A stretch of DNA of 64,000 bases from Rubripirellula lacrimiformis. Its GTDB lineage: Bacteria > Planctomycetota > Planctomycetia > Pirellulales > Pirellulaceae. The translations under genes were made by a program, and so were the position numbers. Shown piece after piece: positions 26,538 to 35,723 of the stretch. The stretch is taken from contig NZ_CP036525.1 of assembly GCF_007741535.1 (NCBI RefSeq), forward strand, positions 2,170,001 through 2,234,000, read 5' to 3'. Within the stretch, counting starts at the first letter, position 1. Each line of letters starts with the position of its first letter. The notes under the pieces were generated by a model, which worked only from the letters and a program-made list of their open reading frames with translations, did no database searches and was not told the origin of the DNA.

Positions 26538-28249
26538 TCGCTGCCAACTCGCAAATGCCAGATTTCGCACCCTGCTCGATGGCACATCGCCGCCATCCGC
26601 GTGGCGGGTTTTTCCTGGTGCTGGTGTTGATTGTCGTCGCGGTTGCCACGATGGCGGTCTATTCGTTTACCGAGCTGATGTTGGCCTACGATGATTCGGC
26701 TTACTTGGCCGGTGATCTGGTTCAAGCACGTGTGAATGTCGAATCGGCGACCGAGTCGATGCGATTGATCCTGTCTCAACCGCCAGAAACGCGAATCGAT
26801 TTTGGTGGTCTTTACAACAACCCGCAACTGTTCCAAGCGATCACGGTTTCCGGCGGCGATGACGGATCGCCGATTTCCAATTTCTCGATCCTGGCACCCG
26901 ATTTGACGGAAACCGGCACCCTGGGCGGTTTGCGGTTTGGATTGCAGAACGAATCGGCGCGGTTGAATATCAACGCGTTGATCGTACTGGAAGCCAACGG
27001 CGGTGCTTTGATGCCGGTGATCGCGGCGGCCGGTGCTGATGCCGGCGGGGATGCGGTGGATGACATCGACACCGACAACATCGCAGTATCGCTGTTGATG
27101 TCATTGCCCGGCATGACCGAGGACGTGGCCGATGCGATCTTGGACTGGATCGACGAAGACGATGAACCACGCCCCTTCGGTGCCGAATCCGATTACTACC
27201 AAACATTGCCCGCCGCCTATTCGGCAGCCAATGGGCCGCTGAACAGTGTCGAGGAATTGTTGTTGGTCCGCGGTGTGACCCCGACGTTATTGTTCGGGGC
27301 CGACGCCAACCGAAACGGTGTGATGGATCCCGATGAACAGCAACGGTTTGGTGTCAGTATCGATACCGCCGGCGTTCTGGGCTGGGCCGCCTACATGACC
27401 GTGCACGGAGCCGAGGCGAACAAGCGGCGCGATGGTTCACCGCGAGTGAACGTGAATCAAGATGATCTGGAAGTCCTGTACACCGAACTGTTGGATGCGA
27501 TCGGTGACGAGTCGTATGCCAGTTTCATCGTCGCCTACCGGATTGCTGGCGAATCCACTTCGCTGACCTCGGCATTGGCAGGGGCTGCCGATGGCGGGAA
27601 CAACGGTGGTCAGAATCAGGACGACGAGGCTCAGCCCGGTGGCCCATGGTCGGCGGATCTGTTCGAGCAGCTCGACTTGACCGGTGGTGGTGGAACCAAA
27701 CTGACTCAGATTTTGGACTTGGTCGATGCCAAGGCAACGGTCGGCCAGGGCGGGCAGGCGCGTTCCTACGATTCGCCCTTTGCCAGCGATCCGATCTCGG
27801 CTTCGGTCACGATGCCGATTTTGATGGACGCTTTGACGACTCAAGATGTCGACGTGATGCCCGGTCGGATTAATGTAAATGAATGCCCGGCTGAATTGCT
27901 GTATGGGATTCCACTGCTAAGCGAAGAGGCGGTGCAGGCAATCTTGGAAACTCGTCAGCCGGAATCGGACGACCCCAACCGGAATTTCGAAACCTGGTTG
28001 ATGGTCGAAGGGTTGCTGACGCTCGATGAAATGCGACAGGTCACACCACTGTTGACCGCCGGTGGTGACGTCTACCGAGCCCAAGTGGTCGGCTACTTTG
28101 AACAAGCGGGAGCTTCGGCTCGAGTGGAAGTCTTACTGGACGCCACCACGGTGAACCCCAAAGTGATTTCCTGGCGTGACCTAAGCCATCTGGGGCGTGG
28201 CTTCGACCTGTCCGTGCTGGGTTTGCGATCCGGTGTCGTCCAGCAGTGA
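26534..28249 (+). CDS. gspK: GspK-type minor pseudopilin
   Basis: The 571-residue protein has a helix RGGFFLVLVLIVVAVATMAVYSFTE that lacks the conserved E5, a normal GspK trait for the tip pseudopilin. Three GspK-type helix-hairpin-helix-like stretches appear: LPGMTEDVADAILDWIDEDDE, INVNECPAELLYGIPLLSEEAV and SVEELLLVRGVT. A D-rich segment (DANRNGVMDPDEQQ) reads like a calcium site. It is longer than typical GspK, with an internal Gly/Gln/Asn-rich linker. It completes the pseudopilin set and is overlapped at its 5' end by gspJ. Confidence 0.85.
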   Translation: MIAANSQMPDFAPCSMAHRRHPRGGFFLVLVLIVVAVATMAVYSFTELMLAYDDSAYLAGDLVQARVNVESATESMRLILSQPPETRIDFGGLYNNPQLFQAITVSGGDDGSPISNFSILAPDLTETGTLGGLRFGLQNESARLNINALIVLEANGGALMPVIAAAGADAGGDAVDDIDTDNIAVSLLMSLPGMTEDVADAILDWIDEDDEPRPFGAESDYYQTLPAAYSAANGPLNSVEELLLVRGVTPTLLFGADANRNGVMDPDEQQRFGVSIDTAGVLGWAAYMTVHGAEANKRRDGSPRVNVNQDDLEVLYTELLDAIGDESYASFIVAYRIAGESTSLTSALAGAADGGNNGGQNQDDEAQPGGPWSADLFEQLDLTGGGGTKLTQILDLVDAKATVGQGGQARSYDSPFASDPISASVTMPILMDALTTQDVDVMPGRINVNECPAELLYGIPLLSEEAVQAILETRQPESDDPNRNFETWLMVEGLLTLDEMRQVTPLLTAGGDVYRAQVVGYFEQAGASARVEVLLDATTVNPKVISWRDLSHLGRGFDLSVLGLRSGVVQQ

Positions 28250-28309
28250 TCGGCGCGACGGACCGAACATCCCCACCAACATGATTTACCCAACCAAGAG
28301 AAAGATCGG

Positions 28310-30058
28310 ATGCCAAAGAAAATAGCCATCGACTGGGACGAACACGAACTTCGGTTGGTGGCCGGCCAGGTTTCCGGTTCGAAAGTCAAAATCACCGACG
28401 CCGTCGTCATTCCGTTGGACGGGTTGAACGCGATCGAAACGCTGCACAAAGCAGTCAAAGAACGCGGTTTGGCAGGGACTGATGCCCTGATCGCGATCGG
28501 ACGTGGATACGCAGAACTGCGCGAACTGCAGCTGCCGCCGGTCCCCGAGGAAGAACTGCCCGACATGGTCCGGTTCCAGGCGATTCGCAGCTTTGCGTCC
28601 GCCGGCGATAGCGCTACGGTCGACTTTCTGGTCACGCGGCGGAGTGAAACCGGCGTCGAAATGATCGCGGCCGCGATCGGGCCTACCAAATTGAACGAGA
28701 TTCGCAAAGCCTGTGAAGCGTGTTCGATCAACGCAAACCGAGTGTCGCTGCGACCACTGGCAGCCGCCTCGCTGTATTTGACTCAGTCGAAACTTCCGAC
28801 CCAAGGCAACTTGGTGTTGGTCGACCTGCTGGCGGGTGATGCCGAGATCGTGGTCGCTCGTGATGGAAAGGTCGTGTTTGTTCGTACCGTGCGGATGCCG
28901 ACTGAACTGAAGTCGCGGCCGCGTGCATTGGCGGGCGAACTGCGGCGCAGCTTGGTCGCCTGTGGAGCCGATGGGACGGCCGAACGAGTCATCCTGTGGG
29001 GACGCCAATCGGTCCACGTGGACGATCAGGCGATGTTGGCCGAAGCAGCCGGCAGCCCCGTCGATGTGATTGACCCATTCGATCTGGTCGATGTCGATGC
29101 CAAGGTTCGCAGCGAATTGCCCGATCACGTTGGGCGTCTGGCACCCTTGGTCGGTTTGTTGGCGGCCGATGAATCGCACCCCGAGCGGTTGATCGATTTC
29201 TTGAACCCGCGGAAACGCGTCGAAGAAGAACCCAATCACATCAAGACAGCGGTGATGGTGGCTGTGCCGGCCCTGTTGGCTCTGGTCGGTGGCTATTTGC
29301 TGTACGGCCAACTGAGTGAAATGGATACTCGGATCGCCGAATTGAAATCGGCCAACGCGGAAATGAAACCTGCGGTCGATGCCGCGGCCACCAGCATCAG
29401 CCGCACCGAAACCGTCGACCAGTTTTTGGATGGCGATGTCAATTGGTTGGCCGAGATGCGGCGGCTGGCAAAGGCGATGCCGCCAGCCGACAAAATGATC
29501 GTGCGAGGAATCACAGGCACGACCGATCCCCGAGCCGGTGGCGGCAAGTTGGTGATCACCGCCGCGGTCACCCAACCCGCCGTGATTGACGAATTTGAAC
29601 GATCGCTGCGTGATGCCGATCACATCGTGGTCGGCGATGGTGTCAACGAAAGCAAGGACAAGGATGCCTATCGGTTCGGCATCAATGAAACCGTCACGAT
29701 CAATCCGGCATCGATTCGCAACCAGCGATACGAGGGGATCCTCGCCGCGTTGATGGCGGCAACGGAATCGTCCAGTGAAGCGGAGCCTACGAGCGAAGCC
29801 GAAACAACAGACGAAGCCGAGCCTGCAAACGAAGCCGACTCGGGCAGCCCCGAGACAACCTCTGGGCCATCGGATCCCGCATCTGCGCCCGAAGCCGAAA
29901 CGCCCGAAGCTGCCGAAGCCGAAGCGGAAGCTGCCGAAGCTGCCGAAGCTAAACCTGCCGACGCCGATCCGCCGCCTGAGGATTCACCCGAAGGGGATCA
30001 ACCTACGTCCGAGCAACCTACTGACGAAGAATCCGCCAAGGTGGAGGTGCAAGCATGA
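28310..30058 (+). CDS. GspL-like protein (PilM actin-fold plus PilN-like domain)
   Basis: The 582-residue protein begins with a PilM/GspL actin-like domain (KKIAIDWDEHELRLVAG, LVLVDLLAGDAEIVVARDG, RLAPLVGLLAAD). A membrane helix follows (KTAVMVAVPALLALVGGYLLYG, about residues 309-330) and then a PilN-like region. The last 90 residues are an acidic Ala/Pro/Glu tail (EAETPEAAEAEAEAAEAAEA). PilM and PilN fused through a membrane helix is the GspL arrangement, linking the cytoplasmic ATPase to the periplasm. The tail is unusual. It overlaps the next gene by 4 bases. The ATPase (GspE), GspF and secretin are not in the window. Confidence 0.8.
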   Translation: MPKKIAIDWDEHELRLVAGQVSGSKVKITDAVVIPLDGLNAIETLHKAVKERGLAGTDALIAIGRGYAELRELQLPPVPEEELPDMVRFQAIRSFASAGDSATVDFLVTRRSETGVEMIAAAIGPTKLNEIRKACEACSINANRVSLRPLAAASLYLTQSKLPTQGNLVLVDLLAGDAEIVVARDGKVVFVRTVRMPTELKSRPRALAGELRRSLVACGADGTAERVILWGRQSVHVDDQAMLAEAAGSPVDVIDPFDLVDVDAKVRSELPDHVGRLAPLVGLLAADESHPERLIDFLNPRKRVEEEPNHIKTAVMVAVPALLALVGGYLLYGQLSEMDTRIAELKSANAEMKPAVDAAATSISRTETVDQFLDGDVNWLAEMRRLAKAMPPADKMIVRGITGTTDPRAGGGKLVITAAVTQPAVIDEFERSLRDADHIVVGDGVNESKDKDAYRFGINETVTINPASIRNQRYEGILAALMAATESSSEAEPTSEAETTDEAEPANEADSGSPETTSGPSDPASAPEAETPEAAEAEAEAAEAAEAKPADADPPPEDSPEGDQPTSEQPTDEESAKVEVQA

Positions 30059-31236
30059 CTCAGCGCGAACGTTACTTAGCGATTCTTGTCGGCGGGCTGC
30101 TGGTTGTCGGTGGTGTGTGGTGGGGCTTTGACAAATATCGCTCTGCCGTCAAAAAACGCACCAACGAAATCACTCGGCTGGAACAAGAACAACAGCGTCT
30201 GACCGAACAGACGCTGCAAGGCGAATATGCGAATCGCCAAATGGGCGAATACATGATTCGTTCGTTGCCCGGCAATCTGGAATTGGCACAAGGGAAATAT
30301 CAGCAATGGTTGATCGGCATTGTCCAAGACAACAATCTGATTTATCCCAGTGTTGACCCCACTCCGGCCCGTCCGATCGGTGGCATGTACCATCAACTAG
30401 GGTTCCGAGTCAGCGGCACCACTGACATCCCGAATTTGATTGGTCTGTTGCATTCGTTCTATGCAAAAGACTACCTGCACCGAATTCGTGAACTCGCAGT
30501 TCGTCCGAGTCGACAAGGTGGCTTTACAGTCGAAATGACGATCGATGCTGCGGCGCTGATGGCGGTGCCGAACGAATTGATCGAACCGGTCGATGCTTCC
30601 TGGCGAGTCGACGGTAGTCTGGCTGCCTATCGAGATCCGATTTTGGACCGCAACTTCTTTGCGCCGCCCAACGAAGCACCACGCTATCAGGGCAACGACG
30701 TGATCGAGGCGATCGTCGGCCGCGAAACACCTTCTCCGCTGACCTTCAAAGATACCGAAGGCAACAAGCTGACCTACGAATTGGTCGAAGGTCCGACCGA
30801 ATTCGTATCGCTAAGCGGTGAAACCGGTACGTTGAAAATCAATAGTCCGACCAAGCAGGAGTTTCCGATCACGGTCCGGGCTACCGACAACGGCTATCCG
30901 GCGCGAACCAGCGAACAGAAATTGTTGGTCAAGGTGGTCGATCCACCACCGCCGCCAAAATCGGCTCCTGAAAAGCCGAAGTTTGACGATTCGACCCAAA
31001 CTGTGTTGACCGCACTGGTCCAAGGTCGCGATGAATGGATGGCCTGGATGCATGTTCGCACCCGTGACCAGACCCTTCGTTTGCGTGTTGGCGATGCGTT
31101 CGAAATTGGTACGCTGAAAGGCGAGGTTGTCGAGGTTACCCCGAAGTTCGTGATGCTTGAAATTGATGGCCGGCGGTTCAGTTTGAAACCGGCAGGCAAT
31201 CTAAGCGAAGCGGCCAAGGTTGCCGAACCTGAATAG
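30055..31236 (+). CDS. PilO/GspM-like protein fused to cadherin-like and GspC/PilP-like domains
   Basis: The 393-residue protein opens with one membrane helix (LAILVGGLLVVGGVWWGF, residues 7-24), then a coiled coil (RTNEITRLEQEQQRLTEQ) and a PilO-like ferredoxin fold to about residue 190. From about 205, SPLTFKDTEGNKLTYELVEGP and VRATDNGYPARTSEQKLLVKVVD read as a cadherin/Ig-like domain. After a Pro/Lys linker, ALVQGRDEWMAWMHVRTRD, LRVGDAFEIGTLKGEVVEVT and FVMLEIDGRRFSLKP match the PilP/GspC homology-region type that contacts the secretin. It ends the seven-gene run. The combination is not standard. Confidence 0.75.
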   Translation: MTQRERYLAILVGGLLVVGGVWWGFDKYRSAVKKRTNEITRLEQEQQRLTEQTLQGEYANRQMGEYMIRSLPGNLELAQGKYQQWLIGIVQDNNLIYPSVDPTPARPIGGMYHQLGFRVSGTTDIPNLIGLLHSFYAKDYLHRIRELAVRPSRQGGFTVEMTIDAAALMAVPNELIEPVDASWRVDGSLAAYRDPILDRNFFAPPNEAPRYQGNDVIEAIVGRETPSPLTFKDTEGNKLTYELVEGPTEFVSLSGETGTLKINSPTKQEFPITVRATDNGYPARTSEQKLLVKVVDPPPPPKSAPEKPKFDDSTQTVLTALVQGRDEWMAWMHVRTRDQTLRLRVGDAFEIGTLKGEVVEVTPKFVMLEIDGRRFSLKPAGNLSEAAKVAEPE

Positions 31237-31305
31237 TGAACGGACCCGGTGTCGGTGGCAATCTTGCTGCTGCGATGGTTCAGCCGCTTGCCCTGATTCG
31301 CCACT

Positions 31306-32085
31306 GTGCCGATGGACTCTGTCGTGAACTCCCCCGCCCTTGCGTCTGCGATCCGATGCGATTCGCTATCGATCCAGTATGCGGGAGGCGTTCGTGCCGT
31401 CGATAGCGTTTCGTTGACGGCGGATGCATCCAAAGTCTTGGCTCTGGTAGGCCCCAGTGGCTGTGGGAAAACGACGCTGTTGCGATTGATGGCGGGTTTG
31501 GAAAAGCCTACCCAAGGATCGGTGTCGATGGATCCGGTCGCCGCCGGCAGTCGAGGCGAAGTCGCATTCGTGTTCCAGCAGCCCACGCTACTGCCTTGGC
31601 GAACGGCGTGTCAGAACGTGATGTTGCCGTTGGAACTGATCGGTCATGGCAACCGACGCGACCAACGCGAAGTTGCGATGGAGATGCTTGCGCGGGTGGG
31701 ATTGGAGGACGCATCGAAGCGGTTTCCGCATCAATTATCCGGCGGAATGAAGATGCGAGTTTCGATTGCTCGAGCGCTCGTGACGCGGCCGCGCGTGTTG
31801 TTGTTGGACGAACCCTTCGCGGCTCTGGATGACATGCTGCGAAACCAGTTGGGCGAACTGGTGATGCGACTTTGGGATGATCATCGATTCACCGCCGTGA
31901 TGGTGACGCACAACATTGCCGAAGCGATTGGGTTATCGCATCAGGTCGCGGTGATGCGATCCGGGCGTGTCACATCGGTTTTGGACAACCCGCTTTCGTT
32001 CCCACGATCCGAATCGCTTCGCAGCACACCAGAGTTCGGGCGTTTCTACGGCATCGTTAGCGCGGAACTGCGAGGTGTGTCGTGA
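31306..32085 (+). CDS. ABC importer ATP-binding protein (nitrate/sulfonate/thiamine-precursor type)
   Basis: The 259-residue cytoplasmic ATPase has Walker A GPSGCGKTT (residues 49-57), a Q-loop FVFQQPTLLPWRT, the signature LSGGMKMRVSIARAL, Walker B VLLLDEPFAALDD and the switch VTHNIAEAIG, all in the order of SsuB/TauB/ThiZ ATPases. It overlaps the permease gene by 4 bases, and the binding-protein gene follows. No TPP or other riboswitch is evident in the 69 bases upstream. Confidence 0.92.
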   Translation: MPMDSVVNSPALASAIRCDSLSIQYAGGVRAVDSVSLTADASKVLALVGPSGCGKTTLLRLMAGLEKPTQGSVSMDPVAAGSRGEVAFVFQQPTLLPWRTACQNVMLPLELIGHGNRRDQREVAMEMLARVGLEDASKRFPHQLSGGMKMRVSIARALVTRPRVLLLDEPFAALDDMLRNQLGELVMRLWDDHRFTAVMVTHNIAEAIGLSHQVAVMRSGRVTSVLDNPLSFPRSESLRSTPEFGRFYGIVSAELRGVS

Positions 32086-32888
32086 TCCCTGTGGACCGCA
32101 AACAGCGAATGCTCGAATTCGCAACCAGCACTGGGTTGGTCGTCTCGGTGGCGATTGCCGGGATCGCCGCTTGGTATGGAGTGGTGGGGTGGTTCGAACT
32201 GCCCAAAGCCTTGCTGCCGACGCCCGGACAGGTTTGGGACGCTGCGGTCATCCATCGCGAAGAGTTGGTTCGGGGAACGATCGCAACCGGTGCGGCCGCG
32301 GTGGCTGGGTTGGCGGCGGCAATCATATTGGGCGTCTGGATTTCAATCGCGTTCAGTTTGTCCCGCCGCATCCGCATGGCCTTTTTTCCCTACGTCCTGC
32401 TGTTGCAAACCGTCCCGATCGTGGCGGTCGCCCCCCTGCTGATCATCTGGAGCGGGTACACGTTTCGCACCGTCGTGATCGTCACGGTGATTGTGTGTTT
32501 GTTTCCGATCGTCAACAGCGTTACCACCGGGTTGGTGTCGATCGACCGTGACGCATCAGATCTGTTTCGGTTGTACGGGGCCGGTCGGCGACGGCGATTG
32601 ACGAAGCTGCAGATTCCGTCGTCGGTACAACACCTGATGTTAGGCGCGAAAACCAGCAGCGGGTTGGCGGTGATCGGCGCGATCGTGGCAGAGTTCTTTG
32701 TCGGCAACGGGACCAGCTATGACGGGCTGGGGACTTTGATGACTGGCTGGCAGGGGCTGGCCAAGACGGACGCCTTGATCGCTGCCCTGTTTGGATCAGC
32801 CGGTTTAGGGTTGGCGTTGTTCGGGGCTGTTCAGTTGGTTTCGTCGACGTTGCTGCGTCGTTGGACATCCAGTCGGCCGACGCGTTAA
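32082..32888 (+). CDS. ABC importer permease (SsuC/ThiX type)
   Basis: The 268-residue integral membrane protein has about six membrane helices (LVVSVAIAGIAAWYGVV, AAAVAGLAAAIILGVWISIAF, RMAFFPYVLLLQTVPIVAVAP) and the cytoplasmic coupling loop with the EAA-like stretch DRDASDLFRLYGAGRRRRLTKLQIPSS. It is the usual length for the sulfonate/taurine/thiamine-precursor permeases. The start GTG 32082 overlaps the ATPase stop. Confidence 0.9.
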   Translation: MIPVDRKQRMLEFATSTGLVVSVAIAGIAAWYGVVGWFELPKALLPTPGQVWDAAVIHREELVRGTIATGAAAVAGLAAAIILGVWISIAFSLSRRIRMAFFPYVLLLQTVPIVAVAPLLIIWSGYTFRTVVIVTVIVCLFPIVNSVTTGLVSIDRDASDLFRLYGAGRRRRLTKLQIPSSVQHLMLGAKTSSGLAVIGAIVAEFFVGNGTSYDGLGTLMTGWQGLAKTDALIAALFGSAGLGLALFGAVQLVSSTLLRRWTSSRPTR

Positions 32889-33040
32889 GAGGTCGTGTGG
32901 CGTCCGATACGTCGCATGGTTTCGGATACTGCATCGATCCGCCATCATGGGACCTGATTTGCTTCGGTCGAAATTGTGGAAGGCTTGGTGACGTGATGTG
33001 GATTCATCATCGGTGGTGGTTAGGGACTTGCCCGAAAAAC

Positions 33041-33112
33041 GTGTCCGCCCCCTTTTGTGCAAAGCACCCGAAGGGCCGGTTCTCGGCAAAACGGGGCGGG
33101 CACTTCTCTACC
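33041..33112. repeat. 64-bp-type palindromic element, diverged copy
   Basis: The segment starts with GTGTCCGCCCCCTTTTG and ends with an imperfect inverse (CAAAACGGGGCGGGCAC), around a core with AAGCACCCGAAGGGCCGG. It is the reverse-complement relative of the element at 41956-42019. It lies in the gap between the permease stop and the likely start of the binding-protein gene, and it is open in that gene's reading frame. Confidence 0.8.
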
Positions 33113-33124
33113 GCGCTTCGCTTC

Positions 33125-34117
33125 ATGGTTGCGGCTTGGATGATCACCGTTTTTGTCGGCTGTGGACAAAAAAGCGATTCGTCGGTCGCGGTTTCGTCTG
33201 GCGCTGGCGATCCATCGTCGGCCGACACTGCGGTGGCCGTGCAGTTGAATTGGTATCCGGAAGCCGAACACGGCGGCGTCTATCAAGCGTTTGCTGATGG
33301 GACGTACCAACAGGCCGGTTTGGACGTCGAAGTTCGTCCCGGCGGACGAGCGACACCGGTGGCGCCCGAGTTGCAATTGGGGCGTGTCCAGTTTGCGATG
33401 GCGAACGCCGATGACGTGGTTGTTTACCGCCGCGAAGGCATGGACATCGTTGCGGTGATGGCCGTGATGCAGGACAGTCCGCGTTGCATTCTGGTACGTG
33501 AAGACAGCGGCGTGAAAGATTTTGCTGGCCTGTCGGGGATGACCTTGCAGCGTCAGGCGGGCCGTTCATTCTTGGAATTCATGCGGTCCAAAGGCGTTCT
33601 GGATAATGTTCGCGAAGTGCCTTATCACGGCAGCGTTTCATCCTTGATCGCCGACCCCACGATTGCCGTGCAGGCGTATTCGTTCGCCGAGCCATTGGTC
33701 GCTCGTCAGCAAGGCGTGGAGGTGCGAACGTTGATGGTCAGCGACCTGGGTTGGAACCCGTATTCAAGTGTCCTGATCACCAGCGGCAAAATGATTCGCG
33801 AACAACCCGATCTGGTTCGACGATTCGTCGCCGCGACTCGCATCGGCTGGCAGCACTACCTGACGGATCCTGCGGCCGGCAACGCTGCGATCATGGACGC
33901 CAACCGACACGGGATGACACCCGAGGCACTCGATTTTGGCAGCAGCGAACTGCGTCCGTTGGCGCTTCCCGGCGAGATGTCGATCGACAACATCGGCGAC
34001 ATGTCCATCGATCGTTGGACGCAGTTGGTAGACCAGATGGAAGAGATGGACCCAGCGTCGGTGGGCAAAGTAAAACCCGAGCAGTGTTTTACAACCGAGT
34101 TTTTAGACGGGCGCTAG
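33125..34117 (+). CDS. NMT1/ThiY-type ABC substrate-binding lipoprotein
   Basis: The 330-residue product has a short hydrophobic start (VAAWMITVFVGC) ending in a lipobox-like FVGC, then AVQLNWYPEAEHGGVYQAFA, the family opening, and QAGLDVEVRPGG, ADDVVVYRREGMDIVAV, PRCILVREDSGVKDFAGL and YSSVLITSG. Relatives bind thiamine-pyrimidine precursors, sulfonates or taurine; the substrate here is open. The open frame extends 88 codons further up through a palindromic element, with ATG at 32996. I prefer 33125, which opens the lipobox, but the signal is short and poor in basic residues, so the true start may lie further up. Confidence 0.8.
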   Translation: MVAAWMITVFVGCGQKSDSSVAVSSGAGDPSSADTAVAVQLNWYPEAEHGGVYQAFADGTYQQAGLDVEVRPGGRATPVAPELQLGRVQFAMANADDVVVYRREGMDIVAVMAVMQDSPRCILVREDSGVKDFAGLSGMTLQRQAGRSFLEFMRSKGVLDNVREVPYHGSVSSLIADPTIAVQAYSFAEPLVARQQGVEVRTLMVSDLGWNPYSSVLITSGKMIREQPDLVRRFVAATRIGWQHYLTDPAAGNAAIMDANRHGMTPEALDFGSSELRPLALPGEMSIDNIGDMSIDRWTQLVDQMEEMDPASVGKVKPEQCFTTEFLDGR

Positions 34118-34166
34118 CCGCCGGTTGACTTACGAGCCGTTCAGACAAACACGGTGAATCACTGGG

Positions 34167-34236
34167 TAGCGGAAGTCGTCAAGACTTTCGATGGATCTCA
34201 GATCCAAGGCCGAAACTCTTGACGAGTTCCGCTACG
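34167..34236. terminator. Palindrome between convergent genes
   Basis: GTAGCGGAAGTCGTCAAGA pairs with its near-inverse TTGACGAGTTCCGCTAC, with inner arms CTTTCG and CGAAAC. The element lies between the stop of the binding-protein gene and the stop of asnS, which converge. A two-way terminator role is an inference. It is a minimal form of the GTAGCGAAA-type dispersed element, without an inner 96-bp unit. Confidence 0.5.
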
Positions 34237-34274
34237 AAGAACGGCCTAGACGGATGAATGAACCGGCTGGGGCC

Positions 34275-35669
34275 TTAGAAGTCTGCGTTGCCAGGCGTTC
34301 GTGGGAACGGGATGACGTCTCGGATATTGGCCATTCCGGTGGCGTACTGAACGGCTCGTTCCAGCCCCAGTCCAAAACCGGCGTGCGGTACGGTGCCGTA
34401 GCGTCGCAGGTCGATGTACCAGCTGTATTCTTCCTCGCTGAGTCCGGCTTCGCTCATTCGCGACAGCAACACATCGAGTCTTTCTTCGCGTTGGCTGCCA
34501 CCGATGATTTCGCCCACGCCGGGTACCAGGACGTCCATCGCCGCAACCGTTTTGCCGTCGTCGCTGACACGCATGTAGAACGGTTTGATCGTCGATGGAT
34601 AGTCGGTCAAGATCAACGGTCCGCCGACATGTTTTTCGGTCAGAAACCGTTCATGCTCGGCCTGCAGATCAGTGCCCCATTCGACGGGGAATTCAAATTT
34701 CTCGGTCGTTGATTTCAGCACATCGACCGCTTCGGTGTACGTCATGTGCGAAAACGGTTTGTCGATCACCGCGGTCAGCTGTTCGATCTTTCCCTTTTCG
34801 ATCCGTTGGTCAAAGAACTGCATGTCTTCGCCGCAATGGTTCAGACAATCGCTGAAGATTCGTTTCAGAAAGTCTTCGGCCAATTTCATGTTGTCGGCAA
34901 GGTCAAAGAACGCCGCTTCGGGTTCGACCATCCAGAACTCGGCCAAGTGCCGCGACGTGTTGCTGTTTTCGGCGCGAAAGGTTGGCCCGAATGTGTAGAT
35001 CCGGCCCAACGCGGTGGCGTAGGCTTCGCCGTTCAATTGGCCGCTGACGGTCAGGTGGGCGGGTTTCTCGAAAAAGTCGTATTCGTAATTCACCGGCCCG
35101 CCTTTCTTGGCCAGCATTTCTAGGTCCAGCGACGTGACGCGGAACATTTCACCGGCACCCTCGCAGTCGCTGGCTGTGATGATCGGCGTGTGGGTGTAGA
35201 AGAATCCATTCTCGTGAAAGAATTGATGGATCGATTGGCTGATCTGATTGCGGACGCGTGCAACCGCACCAAACGTGTTGGTGCGGGGACGCAGGTGAGC
35301 CCATTCACGCAGCTTTTCAAATGTGTGCCGCTTCTTTTGCAGCGGATAGGTTTCCGGGTCCGCCCAGCCCAGCACCCGCAGGGCGGTGGCGTGCAGTTCC
35401 GTGGCCTGCCCCGAGGCCGGCGATTCTTTCAATTCGCCGGTGACGACGACGCTGCAACCGACCGACAACTTCTGGACTTCGTCGGCATAGTTGGCCAGTT
35501 CCGCCGGCGCTACGATTTGCAGGTTCCCAAAGCAACTGCCATCGTTGATTTCGACGAAACTGAATCCGCCCTTGCTGTCGCGGCGAGTGCGAACCCAACC
35601 GCGAATCTCGATATCCGGTCCGATTGACGACTCGCTGCGTGCTTTGTCGACACTGATCCAGTGGCTCAT
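34275..35669 (-). CDS. asnS: Asparagine--tRNA ligase
   Basis: The 464-residue class II synthetase charges tRNA-Asn. An N-terminal OB-fold anticodon domain ([29 protein letters not shown]) is followed by the catalytic domain with motif 1-like [19 protein letters not shown], motif 2 [24 protein letters not shown] and motif 3 [27 protein letters not shown], the AsnRS-type ending. The product is full length. A separate aspartyl enzyme is not in the window. The gene is convergent with the binding-protein gene. Confidence 0.97.
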   Translation of the reverse strand: MSHWISVDKARSESSIGPDIEIRGWVRTRRDSKGGFSFVEINDGSCFGNLQIVAPAELANYADEVQKLSVGCSVVVTGELKESPASGQATELHATALRVLGWADPETYPLQKKRHTFEKLREWAHLRPRTNTFGAVARVRNQISQSIHQFFHENGFFYTHTPIITASDCEGAGEMFRVTSLDLEMLAKKGGPVNYEYDFFEKPAHLTVSGQLNGEAYATALGRIYTFGPTFRAENSNTSRHLAEFWMVEPEAAFFDLADNMKLAEDFLKRIFSDCLNHCGEDMQFFDQRIEKGKIEQLTAVIDKPFSHMTYTEAVDVLKSTTEKFEFPVEWGTDLQAEHERFLTEKHVGGPLILTDYPSTIKPFYMRVSDDGKTVAAMDVLVPGVGEIIGGSQREERLDVLLSRMSEAGLSEEEYSWYIDLRRYGTVPHAGFGLGLERAVQYATGMANIRDVIPFPRTPGNADF

Positions 35670-35723
35670 CGATGGTCATCCTTGAAATGGCGTGTTGTGG
35701 GAAAGGGGGGCGGCAGCCGCGGG

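Noticed and set aside
28286-29623. 445-residue open frame antisense to the GspL-like gene
   Set aside because: It is His/Gln/Arg-rich with no domain, a typical shadow frame of a codon-biased gene on the other strand.
31237-31305. Possible TPP riboswitch upstream of the ABC importer
   Set aside because: The short gap lacks the conserved CUGAGA and ACCUGA-type elements.
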